64,000 bases of DNA from Paramecium tetraurelia (Eukaryota; Ciliophora; Oligohymenophorea; Peniculida; Parameciidae), in assembly GCF_000165425.1 (NCBI RefSeq), contig NW_001799322.1:411909-475908 (forward strand). The letters run 5' to 3'. Of this stretch, positions 47,581 to 61,840 are shown in pieces. The position numbers were made by a program, and so were the translations under genes. The first letter of the stretch is position 1. Each line of letters begins with the position of its first letter. The notes below the pieces were generated by a model. That model was not told the origin of the DNA, did no database searches, and saw only the letters and a list, made by a program, of their open reading frames with translations.

Positions 47581-50105
47581 TATTACCATGGAATTTAAAT
47601 ATTATTTATTAAATGCAAAAACTAATCCAACTATGGCTTTAATAACATTCTATTCCCAATTTGTGAAATTTTAAAGACCACCAAAGCTTTTAATTAACTT
47701 GTTTAATTTCAAAAAAAATCAAATTTACTACCACTAATGATTATAAATAAAGTAATATTTTATCTTTCCTACTTTTGAATTATTATGCTTAAACAGATAT
47801 AATTAAATAAATTTATTTTCGAATTTCAAACAATTATGAAAATATAATTATTCATTTTAATTTTGTTTTTGATTAATTACCTTCTATATGTTTTTATAAT
47901 CAAAACTAAACATTCACAAGAAATAGAACTTAGGTATAAATCTATTTGATTAAATTTATAATTAACATTTTCATCTCTCTAATATTATAAAATTTGCCTA
48001 TATTTTTGAGATTTTTATTATTTTGTTATATGAGCTAACTTCAGGCCATAATTTTCTTAATTTATATTATGTTAAATCTCAATTTCAATAATTACTTTCT
48101 TTCGGCGCTGGTTGATATTTTTTGATCATATAAAGCTAGATCATGACAATAATTTTCATTAATTCAGTAAAGCTAAATTTCATGATGTGCTTAAATACTA
48201 CATACCTTTCAAAAATAGTTGATTTTTCTCAAATGCTTTATGAATTTTCATCAAAATCAAAACATAGGATAATACAATTAATATATATAATACATAAAAG
48301 AATAGAAATAAATGATAATTATATTTATGCTCAAGTAAGAATAAATTTTTAGAAATTGTAAAATAAAGACAAAAAATATAATTAATGTCAGAGATATTCA
48401 TAATGAAAGTATAGACACTATTTCAGGAAGATTCTCAAAAACATAAGATTGCACATTTATTTTCTTAATGTAAGAAATCTTTAATTAATAAGTTGTTGGA
48501 AGCAAGTGCAATTTAGTGACATTTTATTATCGTGTAAAATCAGGTAATTCTTTTTTTCCAACTAAAATCCATTTTAAGAAGTTATGATAGGTAAAATGTA
48601 AAATTAAACAATTGAATAAAGAAACATTAAATAAAATCATATTCTAAGCTAAAGAATTGGAAATAGCATAAAGTTGTGTTTGTGATTTTTAATATTTATG
48701 ATAAATTTATCTATTATTTACAATTATCAATAAATTTCATATCAAGATTAAATTAAAAGGGTTTATTTGTTTTGGATTTTATAAATTAATATATCTAATC
48801 AAATTTCAAATTTTATTTTTCCAGCTTTTATCAAATCGCTAAAATAGTAGATTGAAAAGTCTAAATGAGAACAATAACTCTATTCTCAAAGACTTGTTCG
48901 AAAATTACTCATAGTATTTTAATGCTATAATTAAATTTTTTGCTAATTCACAATTTTTCTAAATTATTTTTACAATTTTAAATATATATTCATAATTGAT
49001 GTTCCTCACTCAAAGGATAATTCAAGTTTTTTGGCATTTTTAACAAGTTTTTGTATTTTCAGAAGTTTTTCTATTTTCTTCAATTATTATGTATCATTAA
49101 ATCTACCTAATCATTTGTTCTTCTTAAATATCTCAATCATTTATTAAGTAAATAGATGTATCTAATTTTTGGATTGCCCCAGGTTAGAGACAATATCATC
49201 TTGAAATTAAATACAATCCTCTTAAAACCTAAAATTGAGAAATAGTTAATGATTTGGTTCGAAAGATTTTCATATATTAATTGCACAAGCCTTACTTGAT
49301 AGATTGTGATTTGAGAACCTAAGGATATATTATTTATTAAGATCGTTTTGCTAGGAATATTTTCTTAGTCATTAATGCGATGATTCATGCTAATAGTTCT
49401 ATAACAAATTTTACTTAGCTTAGAGAATATTGGCCTTAATGAAAGTTTTAATAGAAACTGATTTCTATTTAGAGGAAGCATTGAACTTTATTTTTAAGCA
49501 GAGTATCTGATTTAATAACACTAAGTAAATCTATAATTAAAGAATGATTTCGGTAATCCGACACAACAACAAACAACCATTTTTTAATAATTGGTGAAAA
49601 ATTGTCATGAATTTATATATTAAATATTGGTCAAAAATCATAACTTTTTCAAATGTATAAATTACAATTAATGTTTTGTTGTAATTTACAATAAAATCTC
49701 ATTATTGAATTTTGCATTAAATAAAATTAATAATTCAAGATGACATGTTTATTGGCAAATTGGGATAGTTATGACAAACAAAAAATGTAATTCAGATTTT
49801 TATCTACTGTTTGTATTTAGATAATAAAATTAGAATTAAAATCGATTAATTAATGTAATAGTTCAGATGTTGTGTATCGATCTTATTTAGAATTTCAAGG
49901 CAATTTATTTGATGAATAATTTTTAAGTGGCCCTGACTTAATAAATAAAGATTTTCTTTATCATATTATCATCACATTTTTTTTGTATTTTGTATAATTG
50001 GAAAGAGGCTCTCATCCAGATTAAAATCATGATATGTTAATTATAATTCCTTAATATCTTCTAAAAATATATTCTCAAATTTCTAGAAATTCTAGATTTT
50101 TCATT
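47581..50105. other. Gene-poor, degenerate region
   Basis: Very AT-rich. Isolated plus-strand stretches look coding (for example YYLLRSFCQEYFLSHQCDDS and ILALMKVLIETDFYLEEALN at about 49300-49500), but they do not join into a convincing gene. No known domain. Confidence 0.4.
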
Positions 50106-50544
50106 CAGTAACCCATAAATAGAATTTTTACTTTCTCACCAAGATATTTCTATTCTTATTTATGCGAGAAAGCATTAATAATTTAATTTAATTTAAAATT
50201 GAGTATAGATTTAACTTTCCATTTATCTAGTTAATTTTTCTCCTTATCCTTATATTCACATGCTGCAAATAATGTCTCTGATAAATTCAAACTTATTGAA
50301 CATTCTTGATTAGTATGAACATTTAAAGAATAAAGATAATGAAACTTATTCTTAGAAAAATCCACCTTCCAAATCATAATTGATTCATTCTTAATTCCAG
50401 CAATTAATTAATCTTCATTTTTAATATAATATAAACATTCTAAAAAATACTTTTGACCTTTAAATTGCTACACTGAATTTTCAAAATTGGGAATGTTATC
50501 TTTTAACCCTGATATCAAATTTCCGTATTTTTACGTTTGTGACA
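50106..50544 (-). CDS. WD40-repeat fragment abutting the gap
   Basis: Open minus-strand frame entering from the N run: NSVQQFKGQKYFLECLYYIK, AGIKNESIMIWKVDFSKNKF, LNVHTNQECSISLNLSETLF, then TGA at about 50106. ...IWKVD...H...C...SLN...LF resembles the WD40 repeats of the genes at 53-55 kb and 60-62 kb (the latter has KIIVWKVDFSQNELTYLYQL), so this is probably another paralogue, partly hidden by the gap. Confidence 0.5.
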
Positions 50545-50564
50545 TTAGTACGTCGTACATCACT

Positions 50565-51154
50565 NNNNNNNNNNNNNNNNNNNNNNNNNNNNNNNNNNNN
50601 NNNNNNNNNNNNNNNNNNNNNNNNNNNNNNNNNNNNNNNNNNNNNNNNNNNNNNNNNNNNNNNNNNNNNNNNNNNNNNNNNNNNNNNNNNNNNNNNNNNN
50701 NNNNNNNNNNNNNNNNNNNNNNNNNNNNNNNNNNNNNNNNNNNNNNNNNNNNNNNNNNNNNNNNNNNNNNNNNNNNNNNNNNNNNNNNNNNNNNNNNNNN
50801 NNNNNNNNNNNNNNNNNNNNNNNNNNNNNNNNNNNNNNNNNNNNNNNNNNNNNNNNNNNNNNNNNNNNNNNNNNNNNNNNNNNNNNNNNNNNNNNNNNNN
50901 NNNNNNNNNNNNNNNNNNNNNNNNNNNNNNNNNNNNNNNNNNNNNNNNNNNNNNNNNNNNNNNNNNNNNNNNNNNNNNNNNNNNNNNNNNNNNNNNNNNN
51001 NNNNNNNNNNNNNNNNNNNNNNNNNNNNNNNNNNNNNNNNNNNNNNNNNNNNNNNNNNNNNNNNNNNNNNNNNNNNNNNNNNNNNNNNNNNNNNNNNNNN
51101 NNNNNNNNNNNNNNNNNNNNNNNNNNNNNNNNNNNNNNNNNNNNNNNNNNNNNN
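50565..51154. other. Assembly gap (N run)
   Basis: 590 N. Reading frames drawn across it are meaningless. Confidence 0.97.
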
Positions 51155-51469
51155 AATGATTTATTTAATAAGGGTTTACCATATTTATTTTTTTAATATT
51201 TTCCTCAAGTTTTATTGAAATTTTTAAATGGTTAATATTCCAATTGCTTTGAAAAGTAAGCATCTTAAAGAAAATTTTCTATCATCATCCCCAGCATCAA
51301 ATATTTAACTTACATTGTAGTATCACAATTTAAATTTATTTTGAATACAAATAGAAATTTTCTGTGAAAAATGTTATGGCTAATAACACATAGATAAAAT
51401 TTACAATTATTAAAGTGTTATTTCCACCTTTTTAGAAATAATGAAATAATGAGAAAAAAAGATATTCTC

Positions 51470-53163
51470 TTTTTCTCTAAAGTTTAGTTAATTGTGAATG
51501 GATTAAAATATTTGATCAAATATAATCATCATCAAGATAGGGAAATTGTAAGTAATTGAATTGATTGGGAATATCATAATTTTTTGAACTTATCCAATCA
51601 AATTGCAATTATTTTAATTAAAGAGACTAAGATAATTTAAAGAAAAAAATAATTTAAGTTGTTGATAAAATCATCAAATGTAATAAAAGTTGAAAGGAGA
51701 ACAAAATTTTTGGAAAAATATAATATTGAAAGAACAAAATTTGAATTATCTTTAAGGAACATTTTATTTAAATTATTTTGAAGAAAAAGTCCCAAACTAA
51801 TCAAATTAACAGCGTACAGATACGTGTGAATCACTAAAAAATGAAACTTAGTAAAAAAATGATGAGAGTTCAGAAAAATTTGAAGAAAAATTTTAGGATG
51901 ATTTTTTAGACGAATCCTCTATTGATTCAAGCTTAGAACCTATTTAATATTGCTTTATGGTATCATACCTAATAAGTCCAAATGAATAGTATTTAGTAGT
52001 GAATACAAAATAAGTTAATTGTTGGTAAGTTTCAGATAAAATAATCATTTTAGACCTTAAAAATAAAATGGTTTTTTCATTTTAGTTTAAGACCGATCAT
52101 ACTGGAGCACCTCCTACATACTTTTTATCTGATTATTTAATAAGTGTTGATGCAAAATATGGCGAAACTGTGTATTTTATATTTTTGGATTTATTAAATA
52201 ATTGGGGATAGAAGTTTATTATAACCTATAATTATCCAATTATTTAATTGAATTATGATAGCTACTTGAATTGCATATTAATATTGACCAAAAAAAATAA
52301 AATTGTAAAATAATAGTTGAATTTAATAAACCTTAACTAGGAGTTATAAACAGTGCTGAATTTTAAAAATGGATGGCCAGAAAACATGCTGGACAGTTAT
52401 CCTTTATAAAGTTTACATATTCTTAATGATTCCTTTGCTATAATCAGTAATAGCATCAATTAATTGTTTTTAATAAAGATTAGTAACCAAATATAAGTAG
52501 TTAAATACTATTATTGGAAATCTGTAAAATCTGAAGTGATTAAATTACCTTTAAATAATAGTATGGCTGTAATGAGCAACTAATTAAAGGATATCTCACC
52601 AATATTAGTTGATTATTGTAGGGGAAGATTAATTAGAAAGGCACCTAAAGGAGGGGCTAATAGTCATCTATATTCATATAAAGGATCTTGTTTCATATCC
52701 AGTATTTATTAATCATATTTCAGGCATTTAAGAGGAAGACAGTTAGGGGGTAATTTAGTCGTAAGGAATGATATTTGATATTTTAAGAGGAAATCTAAAA
52801 TATAGAAATTTGATGGATAAGGTTTCGCTTGAATAAACTAACATTAAATTTACTCATAATATAATTGCATAATATTGCAATGATACAATTAACTACAAGT
52901 TGATATTTTGAATTCATTATTATGAATGTCATAGTTTTATTATTTAATAAACTAATTGTCTGTTTATAAAATTATAATCGCATAATTATAAAGCATATGA
53001 TTGTTTTGATAAGTCTGTTAAGAAACAGTTGAATATCATTCTATACTTACTGATACACGCCGATACTTAAGAAGATATAAATCAAATTTATGAAAAAGAT
53101 GAGTATAAGGATAAAAATTTCTTATCTAAATTAGGATTAAAGAAATAATATAATCATAGATGA
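51470..53163 (+). CDS. Hypothetical protein, beta-propeller-like, model approximate
   Basis: A long open frame covers about 51770-52790: PNQSNQQRTDTCESLKNET, DDFLDESSIDSSLEPIQY, FMVSYLISPNEQYLVVNTK, SDYLISVDAKYGETVYFIF, LHILNDSFAIISNSINQLFL, GGANSHLYSYKGSCFISS. A further coding stretch (QLNIILYLLIHADTQEDINQ, EKDEYKDKNFLSKLGLK) ends at about 53163 after a frame change near 52790. Short beta-strand repeats with S/N-D pairs suggest a propeller, but no WD or Kelch motif is explicit. The 5' end is uncertain. Confidence 0.45.
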
Positions 53164-53231
53164 TAATTACATTATGAAGTGAAAGGTATCAAAATAATTT
53201 AAATATTCTAATCAGAAAATATTGATATTAT

Positions 53232-55322
53232 TCATTATTGATATTTTCTTACTCTGATGCTTCTACTTTCGTTGTCCCATGTAACTAGATATTTACCATC
53301 TCTAGTCATAGAACCATATAGATAGACATCTGAACTTTAAATTGATTACACAACAGAAAATTCATTATTTTTCTAGTTGATTTAAATAATGTTAATTGTG
53401 TTTCCATTTTTGTGGAGTAGAATAGACTTTTCTTCAATTAGTTACTACGAAAAGAAATCCAACCTATTATCTTTTGAGTTTACTTTAAGTTCTTAGATTA
53501 TTTAGAAGTTTTATTATTCTTATTCTCTCTTATATATCTAAAGAATTTCTTAATCAAAAGGTTAGAAAGTGAATAAATCATCCTTAATAAATTTTAAACT
53601 ATATCCACATTTATTTGTCGGTATAATCTAAATTATACACCACTATTTCCTATTTTGATGATATTAAGTCAAAAAGATCTCAGTTCCAGTTGAACAAGAA
53701 ATAAGTTACGTTGAAGAAGGGTTTAAACTTAAGCTACGAACTTCGGCAGAATGACCATTAAGTATTTATTTGCAATGCCATTGACTATCTTTCTTAGACC
53801 AGAATCTTATGGAACGATCATCGCAACCAGAGATAATCAAGTCTTCTCTATTATTCATGATTACTCCAGCCCTTACATAATCAGTATGTCCTTCCAACAC
53901 TTATGAGCAATACCAAAGGTTGTTACTATCACAAGACCATATCATGATCTTACAGTCATTGCAACCTGATATAAATTAATTGGTCCTATTCATAAAGTAT
54001 AAACATCTCACATAATCTTTATGGTCGTTTAATATTTATCTTAGTGTTAATTGGCCTTGTTTAAATTCAAATACCTTAATAAAACAATTGCATCCAACAA
54101 CCAAAATACTGGAGTCACTATTGAAAGCAAATGATAAACATTTTTCTTCTTTCACATTATATTACTCCAGTAACTAATAATTCAAAGGAACTGCTTAATT
54201 TCCAGATTCAACGATCTCACTATTTTGATTGTAATTGATTTATGGCTTATTCCAATATTTCAGGAATGATTCAAATTGGATAATCATCATATTGGTAAAA
54301 CATTTTGATTAATTCAACATATTTGTTATCTAGATGTCCTTATATATCGACTCTTATTCAATTTATTCAATCTAATTTTTCTACCTGCAGATGTAAGCTA
54401 CATCCCCTAACTAACCTGTTGAGAATTCAGACCAATCATATTGCATTAATTAAAACTATTGGTGAAATTAATCATTTTCTAAAGTATTACTGAATTAATA
54501 TAATATATTATTTTTATTTTTAATATTCAGTAATTTATTTAGTTCAATAGTGGATTGATTATTCAATTATTAATTGATTTAATCAATTAACTTTTGGAAG
54601 TGTAATTGTAATGAGCTAATTGTTTAGGAAATGATGTTTGATTTTGATACCAATTTGTTCTGGACCAAATTAAAAGACTTTGCAGTTTCTAGAATATATT
54701 CATTCCACCTATTTTTCAAACTTTATAAGGTAATGTATTATCCATATTTATTATCTTATCTACAGTATTCACAAGCTATCTTATTTGAAACTTCCTCATT
54801 TAATTATACATATCTTATCCTTTCATTATGTTGGTTACAAGTCCAGTTTCCATCTTTTTAATTTTATTGAGGTTAAAATATTCTATTAAAAATTCTGATT
54901 GAATCGTCGAACTTAATTTATTGAATTTTCTGAATAAAGTTAATTAAATTGTCAGAATCTACAAAATTCCTTAATTTAATCTTCAAAAATTCCTTAATCC
55001 TTTCTCCATCCACTAATGATTCAGATATTAATAAATTTAATTGATTAGGGTTGTTATAGACTTGGGAAGGCAGTTAATAAAGTAATGATCCAATTTAATT
55101 TGATTTTAGTTACAACTCTTAGACTTAATCATCTAAACTTTTCATATAATCTATCGATGATTGAATAAAAGAGGACATCTATTTTTGAATATCGCTTTTA
55201 AGAGCAATTAATATCTTCATTGCAAGTTGAGTATCCTTTTAATAGAGAGGCAACCATTTTTACTTAAGGTTCTACTCAATGTTACATGTATCTTGCTCTT
55301 CTGTATTATAATCTGAAAACAT
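53232..55322 (-). CDS. WD40-repeat protein with internal zinc-binding motif and coiled coils
   Basis: 696 aa in one continuous frame from MFSDYNTEEQDTCNIEQN to ...SIRVRKYQQ. The N-terminal ~140 residues are helical; then WTCNQHNERIRYVQLNEEV...KIACEYC (Cys-x2-His ... Cys-x2-Cys, B-box-like), coiled coil (KNRWNEYILETAKSFNLVQN), and seven-blade WD40 sequence: ILNDHKDYVRCLYF, FISGCNDCKIMIWSC, VLEGHTDYVRAGVIM, LIISGCDDRSIRFWSKKD, ILNGHSAEVRSLSLNP. The first part might be a separate gene fused by chance, but the frame is unbroken. A close relative lies at 60092-61756. Confidence 0.8.
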
Positions 55323-58121
55323 AATATGAATTATTAATTATTAAAATCAAATCCATAATCTTCTTCATTAATATGAACTTAAGATACCAAACTTATAAAA
55401 TATGATACCTTTCATAAATTCAATGTCTATGGATTTCCACTTCTTTCTAAATTATCAAAATAAAATCACTCTCAAATGATTATGATTTATTTGATACGTA
55501 ATTTTATCTTCTACAATCTCTTAACTCTATAATTTTGGTTTTTAAATTGTTCTCTTACAATTGGCAAGAATCAACATCTATAATTAACAAAAAATGTTTA
55601 AAAATTTATCTATTTATGAACCTTTTGAAATTTTATACTAGAACAATGAACATAAATGGTGTTCTTCATCATAAACGAGTAATCTATCATAAGTTTCTGA
55701 TGATTATTATTTTAGCGTCAGTCATTTAATATAAAAATTGCATTTATTCATTAATATAATTTTGATAAAGACAGTTTCGTAAGTTTCTCTAATGATCTTG
55801 TTTATCAAAAAACCAAATGGTGGCTCAAGATTTAAGGAATAAAAGGTTGCCTCATCTATAATCATATCATCAATAAGAAAGAATTGAGTAAATATAACAT
55901 ATGAAAAAATTATTAATTACAGCCTTTAGATTGTATATATTTATGCAATTAATCAAACTGAGTAATCAAATAATTTATATAAAATAGAATAGAACTTAGA
56001 TTAAATAACATCATGTTTTTTTGATATGATTAAAAGTATATAATTTGGAAATGCTTTTATTGTTTGTGTATTATTTATAATCTAATGACTATGTTTATTA
56101 TTATATTATTAAATCATAAACTGCTTACTTTTAAAAGGATGAAACTAAACATTTATTAAATTTCCTTTCTATTGCAATAAATAATAAATATTGTTTTTTA
56201 TATATCCTAGACATTCCATAATATTATGTTTTGTATTATAAAATTAGTCTAAAATAGTAATATTTTAACTATATTATTTAATTAGTATTAATATCAGTAT
56301 TGATTAAACTGGATGCATAAAATAGTATCTAATTTTAATTAATTAATATTCTAATATCAAAACATTTCAACTGGAAGGATAAGTCCAAAAAAGAGGATAT
56401 TTGTGGCTGCAATTATGTTATCCACTTAAATCATAAACTAAAAATAATTGATTTTTAATACTCTTCCTTTAACAATCTATCCAATAACTATCATTATTGT
56501 AGATCCATATAGGACTGAGATGATGGAATTTATAAATAACCAAATGTTGAATATTAGCGGAATTAATCCAAATATACAGCAAACAGCAATAGGAACTACA
56601 TCATCATAATATATTTACTAAATATTCTTATTGTTTCTTATTCAATAGCAAAATATAAGATCAAGATGAGGTTAATCACACAATTGAAGATAAATTAGTT
56701 TTCTGCAAGTACAAATACTAAGTCAGCAGCTAAAATTTATATTCTCTAATACCACTAAAAGATATCCCATCCTCATCGTTTATTGAATCATTATTAAATA
56801 ATCTACAAAATGTCAAGTATGTTTAAGTTGATAGGTAGACTTAGAATATTAGGATGAATAGGTTTTCTGGAAACTTGGAAAATAATTTCTATAATAATGT
56901 ACTCGTCTGAATTGCCAAAGAGTTCCAATTTTAGCTAGTCCACACATTAACAGAAGAGATATTGGAAATAAATAAGGCGCAATTTGGTCTATAAATTCTC
57001 TCATTCCATAAAGCAAAGCATAGATTAAGAAAAATTAAAAAAGAGACCAAAAGAAAAAGAGGACGAGAACTTTTATCACGAACATTTTTTGGATACTAAA
57101 GCATTTTTGATGTATCAGATTATCTTATGGACATTCCTATTCTTGCATTTTAGTATAATCACTGTTATTTGGAATTGCAATTCCCTATTATATCTTTAAT
57201 ACATTTTCTACTCAATTACAAAAAATATTACCCTTCTAGTTCTAATTTTAAGAGAATTATTGGTATTTTGAGAATTCAAAGGTTTCTTATTCTGTTTTTT
57301 AAACTAATAGGTTTTATTCTTTTGATTTTGGATTATTACTCATAATTTAAACTAAATTAATCCTTAATACTTTTCTTCGTTTTAATAATAATAAAATCAA
57401 ACAATATATAACATATTCCACTTAGACTCAATAATTCTATTAATTAAAGTAATTCGCTTGGATATAATTTAATCTTAATATATAAATCTCAAATTTTAAA
57501 ATAATTGTTCTTAAGTTTTAGCTGAGTTATTGATAATAATATTTATTTAACAAGAATCAAAAATGATGATTCGATTACCTTAGCCTTAAATATACAATTA
57601 CTTATCAATTTTCAAAATTAATAACATTTATAAATTTTTGAGATAATTGTATTTATTGTTTAAAATATTTATATTATATGTTTAACCCGACTTTTGACTT
57701 AATAAAAAGATTAATTAATAAATTTAATAAATAATAAAAACAGCATTACTAAAAGTTTCGAACTTATGAAAATGATAATAATTATTAAATTAGTATTTTT
57801 TTAGTAATTTAACTGATTTATATACCAAATATTAATAATTATTATTCCATCAGGTCGCTTGCCTCTAATCAAACTAAAAATGGATATCTGACAATGAAAT
57901 TGAAATCAAACAACAGCTCATATTTGGTTATTAAAATATATAAGCATTTCAGAGAGAGCCAAATAGAAAAATATACAAAGTCAGTTTTAAAATTCTTTAT
58001 TTCTGTTGTTTAATGCAACTAATTTATTAAACTTCTATACATGATCCTGTGTATTGAAAAAAATTGAGACGGCAACCGACAAAAATATAAAATATTTCTA
58101 ATATTTCAATTATTTTATAAG
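55323..58121. other. Unresolved region, possible membrane-protein remnants
   Basis: Plus-strand coding-like pieces occur: MVAQDLRNKRLPHLQSYHQQ at 55817 followed by a hydrophobic stretch, and around 56900-57350 either a basic Lys/Arg-rich segment (KAKHRLRKIKKETKRKRGR) or a hydrophobic one, depending on frame. They cannot be joined without several frame changes. I cannot call a gene; a decayed channel or transporter is possible. Confidence 0.35.
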
Positions 58122-58797
58122 TCAATTCAATTATCCAACCAATGAGATAAGTTTCACTTCTGATTATTTAATTTCATGAATTTCTTTGATTACTTCAAAG
58201 TTGTTAAATATTTTACTAAAGGTGCTATAAGTTCCCTGATGCCAAGATTCTGTTAGAAGCTATTTAAATCCTTGCCTTCTACATTCTTCAATAGACAGAT
58301 AGGCACACACAACAGCTAAGGATTACCTTAAATAATTTGAATGAGTTCCCAAATGGTTTAGATAAGCTACCTCCTTATAATCTCTCTCTTTTGATGCTAC
58401 ATACTTACCTAATAAAATATCAATAATCCCAATAATTTCTGTAGCCACAGGAGTTGGCTACACACCTTCATCCTACATATCTGTTTTTAAATCACAAGTT
58501 AAACATGCAGAAACTAGATTGTCTCCTTCAAAAGCCCCATATGACAGATTTTCTTGTATAATTCGATCACTAAAACATAATAAACTCATATACATACAAA
58601 ATGTCTATTGATTGTAAAACTTTAATGTCTTCTTCTGTCGCCTATAGTAATTATATAACTGGATTATGAGAAAGAAACGCGTTTATCATAAGTCTTTATG
58701 CATTATAAACGTCCTTTCTTTCAAGTTTACGGAAGGTGTATCTAGTTTCTTTTTCCTTGAGGAGAGTAGATAAGTCCTAAATATTAGTTCTTAACAT
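58122..58797 (-). CDS. GNAT-family N-acetyltransferase-like protein
   Basis: 215 aa, one 28-nt intron (58570-58597). Starts MLRTNIQDLSTLLKEKETRY; then FRKLERKDVYNAQRLMINAF, SHNPVIQLLQATEEDIKVLQ, SYGAFEGDNLVSACLTCDLK, the catalytic-core-like EIIGIIDILLG, EVAYLNHLGTHSNYLRQSLA, VVCAYLSIEECRRQGFKQLL. The order of beta strands and helices, and the Q/LRQ-x-L-A turn before the long helix, fit the GNAT acetyl-CoA fold; the usual R/Q-x-x-G-x-G/A is degenerate (LRQSLA). Substrate unknown; such genes are often expanded in ciliates. Confidence 0.68.
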
Positions 58798-60091
58798 TAG
58801 TATTAGATATAATTAGTATATTCAACAGAATTTTTAAAATATATATATTTGTGATGTTAAAAACGGGTTGAATTTCAAGTACTAATAAATAGTAAATGTA
58901 TAAATATTTCGTATGAAAAAATATCTTTGAGCCTATTTCCATTCTCTTTAATTTTGCTTTGAAATCAGATCTCAGAGTACGATGATGAAGTTGACACAAT
59001 AAAATTTATGAAATAGATAAATTCAGTATTGACAAAATTAACTTATTTTATCTTTTAATAATAACATTTCAATATGATTATGATTAACAAAGATTTGATT
59101 CATTTATCGAATTATATGTTATGAAATTTAACTTCATTTAAAAGGAAGATTGAACTTTAAGTTGCTTTAAACATCACTAGATTTGATAGGAAACATAAAT
59201 TAAAAAATCATCTTAGAATATGTTATCTTTAATTGTACAAATCTTTTATAAAGCTAAACTAATTAAGTTAGGATATAAAAAAAACTGTTATTATAAATTG
59301 ATTTCCAAAAAAAAACTCAAAAAAGAAGATCTAGGAATCAAGCAAATTAAAATCTTTATAGAATATTCATAGAAATTGTTATAATTATGATAAGTAGTAG
59401 TTTTAATCTCATTTATTGTAATCATATTTTATAAATATGATTATAAATTCATTTTTAACTCCGTAATTAATTTATTCAATTACATCACCTTTAAGGTTAA
59501 TAAAACGAAATTTTCATCCTATAAGCTCTAATGGATATTTTAAATGTATTTTTTTCTGATTGAAATTTCATAATTTCATCTAATTAAATTATACATTAGA
59601 ATAAAATAAATCTTTGAAATTCTAAAACATTAACAAATATATTCTTAAGCAACTGGGTTAAGAGTTGAGTTAAAGAATAATATTAGACTTATATAAAATT
59701 GTTAAACACTGATTTCAACTACAGGCAAATATATATTTTGATAAAGTTATTTAAGAAAAAAAATGAAGATACAACTTATTCTAAAAAGTGATATTTTTTT
59801 TAAGTAAAGATATGAATTGAGATTTTTTTCTAAAGAAAAATGATAATTAAGACCAAAATTATAAGGGAGGGAAGATTTATAATTTGCAAATTATTCTATG
59901 AATTATTTCCTTTATTAGATGAATTGAAGAAATTTCTTAAATATATTATAAGCATATTACAAATTTTTCAGCAATGAAATAATATAAACTCTAAGATGAA
60001 TGTTGGTCATTATAGGAAAAATAATAACTCTCAATATATATAATTAAAAATAATAATTTCCAAATTATTGTCAGGATAATTTATTTAACAA
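58798..60091. other. Gene-poor AT-rich stretch
   Basis: No convincing coding sequence on either strand; contains promoters of the flanking divergent genes if any. Confidence 0.5.
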
Positions 60092-61756
60092 ATGTTTAAA
60101 TCTTCAATGATAGAAAAAGAAAAGGATCTAAAATGTGCTAATAAACACAAAATGCCTATACTAATGGTTGTTCTGGATCCAAAATTAGAATTAAATTAGC
60201 GACTCTTATGCTCAGATTGTATAAAAAATTTTACAACTCAATTTTCGACTATGGGATATGAATTAGTGTCGAAACAGATTAAGTAAAATTAGAAGTAGAA
60301 AGTATAAACCATAGAGAAGACTATTTAATTAAATATAAAGTAAGTAGAGGAGTTATTAGGAAATATTAATAAATTAAAGTCAGCAATAGCGTTTTAATTA
60401 GATGAAATAATTGGATTCAGTGGAGGTTGGATTAAAAATTTATTATCTGTTGGACATGAATATTCTCAATATAGTTTTCACAAAGAATTAGAAAATTTAA
60501 TTTCAAAATAATTGGAGAATTCAATTGATAAATCTTTATTAGTAGATGAGATCAATAAAGTAAATAGTTTTTGGAATGTAAAAATAAATGAAAAATTGGA
60601 ATAATTTAGCTCTTTTAAAGTGTATTAAAAGTGCTAAGAAATATTGTAGAACTTAAGTTAAACCATTCAAGTTAAACAAGAAGAGGTTCAACAATAAAAA
60701 GTATCATAATAGAATAATTTATAATGTTAAGTTGACTAAATTCATGAGTTTAAATCAGCTACTAATTAATTGGCATCAGAACCTTAGATTAATCTATAGT
60801 TAATAGATGATACAATAAAATAAAAGAGTAAATGTTATGCAATTGCTTTCAACAAAACTGGAACTCAAATGGTATCGATGAGTCATTTTGATATTAAGGT
60901 GTGGAATATAATTGACGGCAAACTCAATTATTAATCAACTTTATAAGGACATTCTAATTACATCTATTGTCTAGTATATAGTAAAAAGTAAGAAAGTTTT
61001 ATTTCAAGTTCAAATGATAAAACAATTATTTGTTGGAAATAAATCAAAAAAAATGAATGGAAGGCATCATAACACTATAGAGAACATAAAGGATGGATCG
61101 GAACCATGATTCTTAATAGTTAAGAAAACTAACTATTTTCAGCAGGAGAAGATTAAAAAATCATTGTGTGGAAAGTAGATTTCAGTCAGAATGAATTAAC
61201 TTATCTGTATTAACTAGAAAAACATACTAAATGCGTTCGTTCCATAAGTTTGAATGAATGCAATACTATTTTGGTTTCAAGTGGAGACGATTAATAAATA
61301 ATAGTCTGGGAATTTGGCTAAGGAGATAAGTTTTATTTTAAGTAAGTGTTTACTTCAGTTTTGAATTGTTCTGGTTGTCATATCAAATTTATCAAAAATA
61401 ATAAATTCATTTGGATGCCTTATAGTAATGAATTGAACTGCATTTGCGTATTTGATTATGAAGATGGGATTTTTAATGAAGATGCTGATAATAGAATCCA
61501 ATTACTTAATTCTAATAAGAATATTGGATGCGCTTTATTCCCAATTGTCTATTTGAAGGACAAAAATATGATATTTATTAGGTCTAAAAATATCATATAT
61601 GTCATCAAGGAAATCAATGGAAAGCTTGTCATTCAAAACGAATTAGATTGCAGTACTAAGTGGAGCTTTGGAACGACCACAGATGATGGAAAATATTTAA
61701 TATTTTGGGATGAACATAAAGGAGGATATTCAACATATGAATTATAATATAAATGA
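60092..61756 (+). CDS. WD40-repeat protein with N-terminal zinc motif
   Basis: 554 aa, no introns. N-terminus MFKSSMIEKEKDLKCANKHK...LLCSDC gives a Cys-x3-His ... Cys-x2-Cys motif, then coiled coil (VEELLGNINKLKSAIAFQL, VYQKCQEILQNLSQTIQV). WD40 repeats follow: CYAIAFNKTGTQMVSMSHFD, IKVWNIIDGKLN, LQGHSNYIYCLVYSK, FISSSNDKTIICWKQIK, REHKGWIGTMILN, FSAGEDQKIIVWKVD, ILVSSGDDQQIIVWEFG, and a last blade DDGKYLIFWDEHKGGYSTYE. It shares architecture with the gene at 53.2-55.3 kb and its end resembles that gene's TRDGKYLVTWDN. Probably a scaffolding protein; molecular role unknown. Confidence 0.85.
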
Positions 61757-61840
61757 GACATATTGATATAATAAAAGCATCAACATCTTTTTTTTATTAA
61801 ACTTCAAAAAGTAATAATTTTGTTGACACCTCAACCAGAA

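Noticed and set aside
50487-51218. ORFs spanning the N run, and similar ones at 39943-40214
   Set aside because: Unknown bases cannot support a frame.
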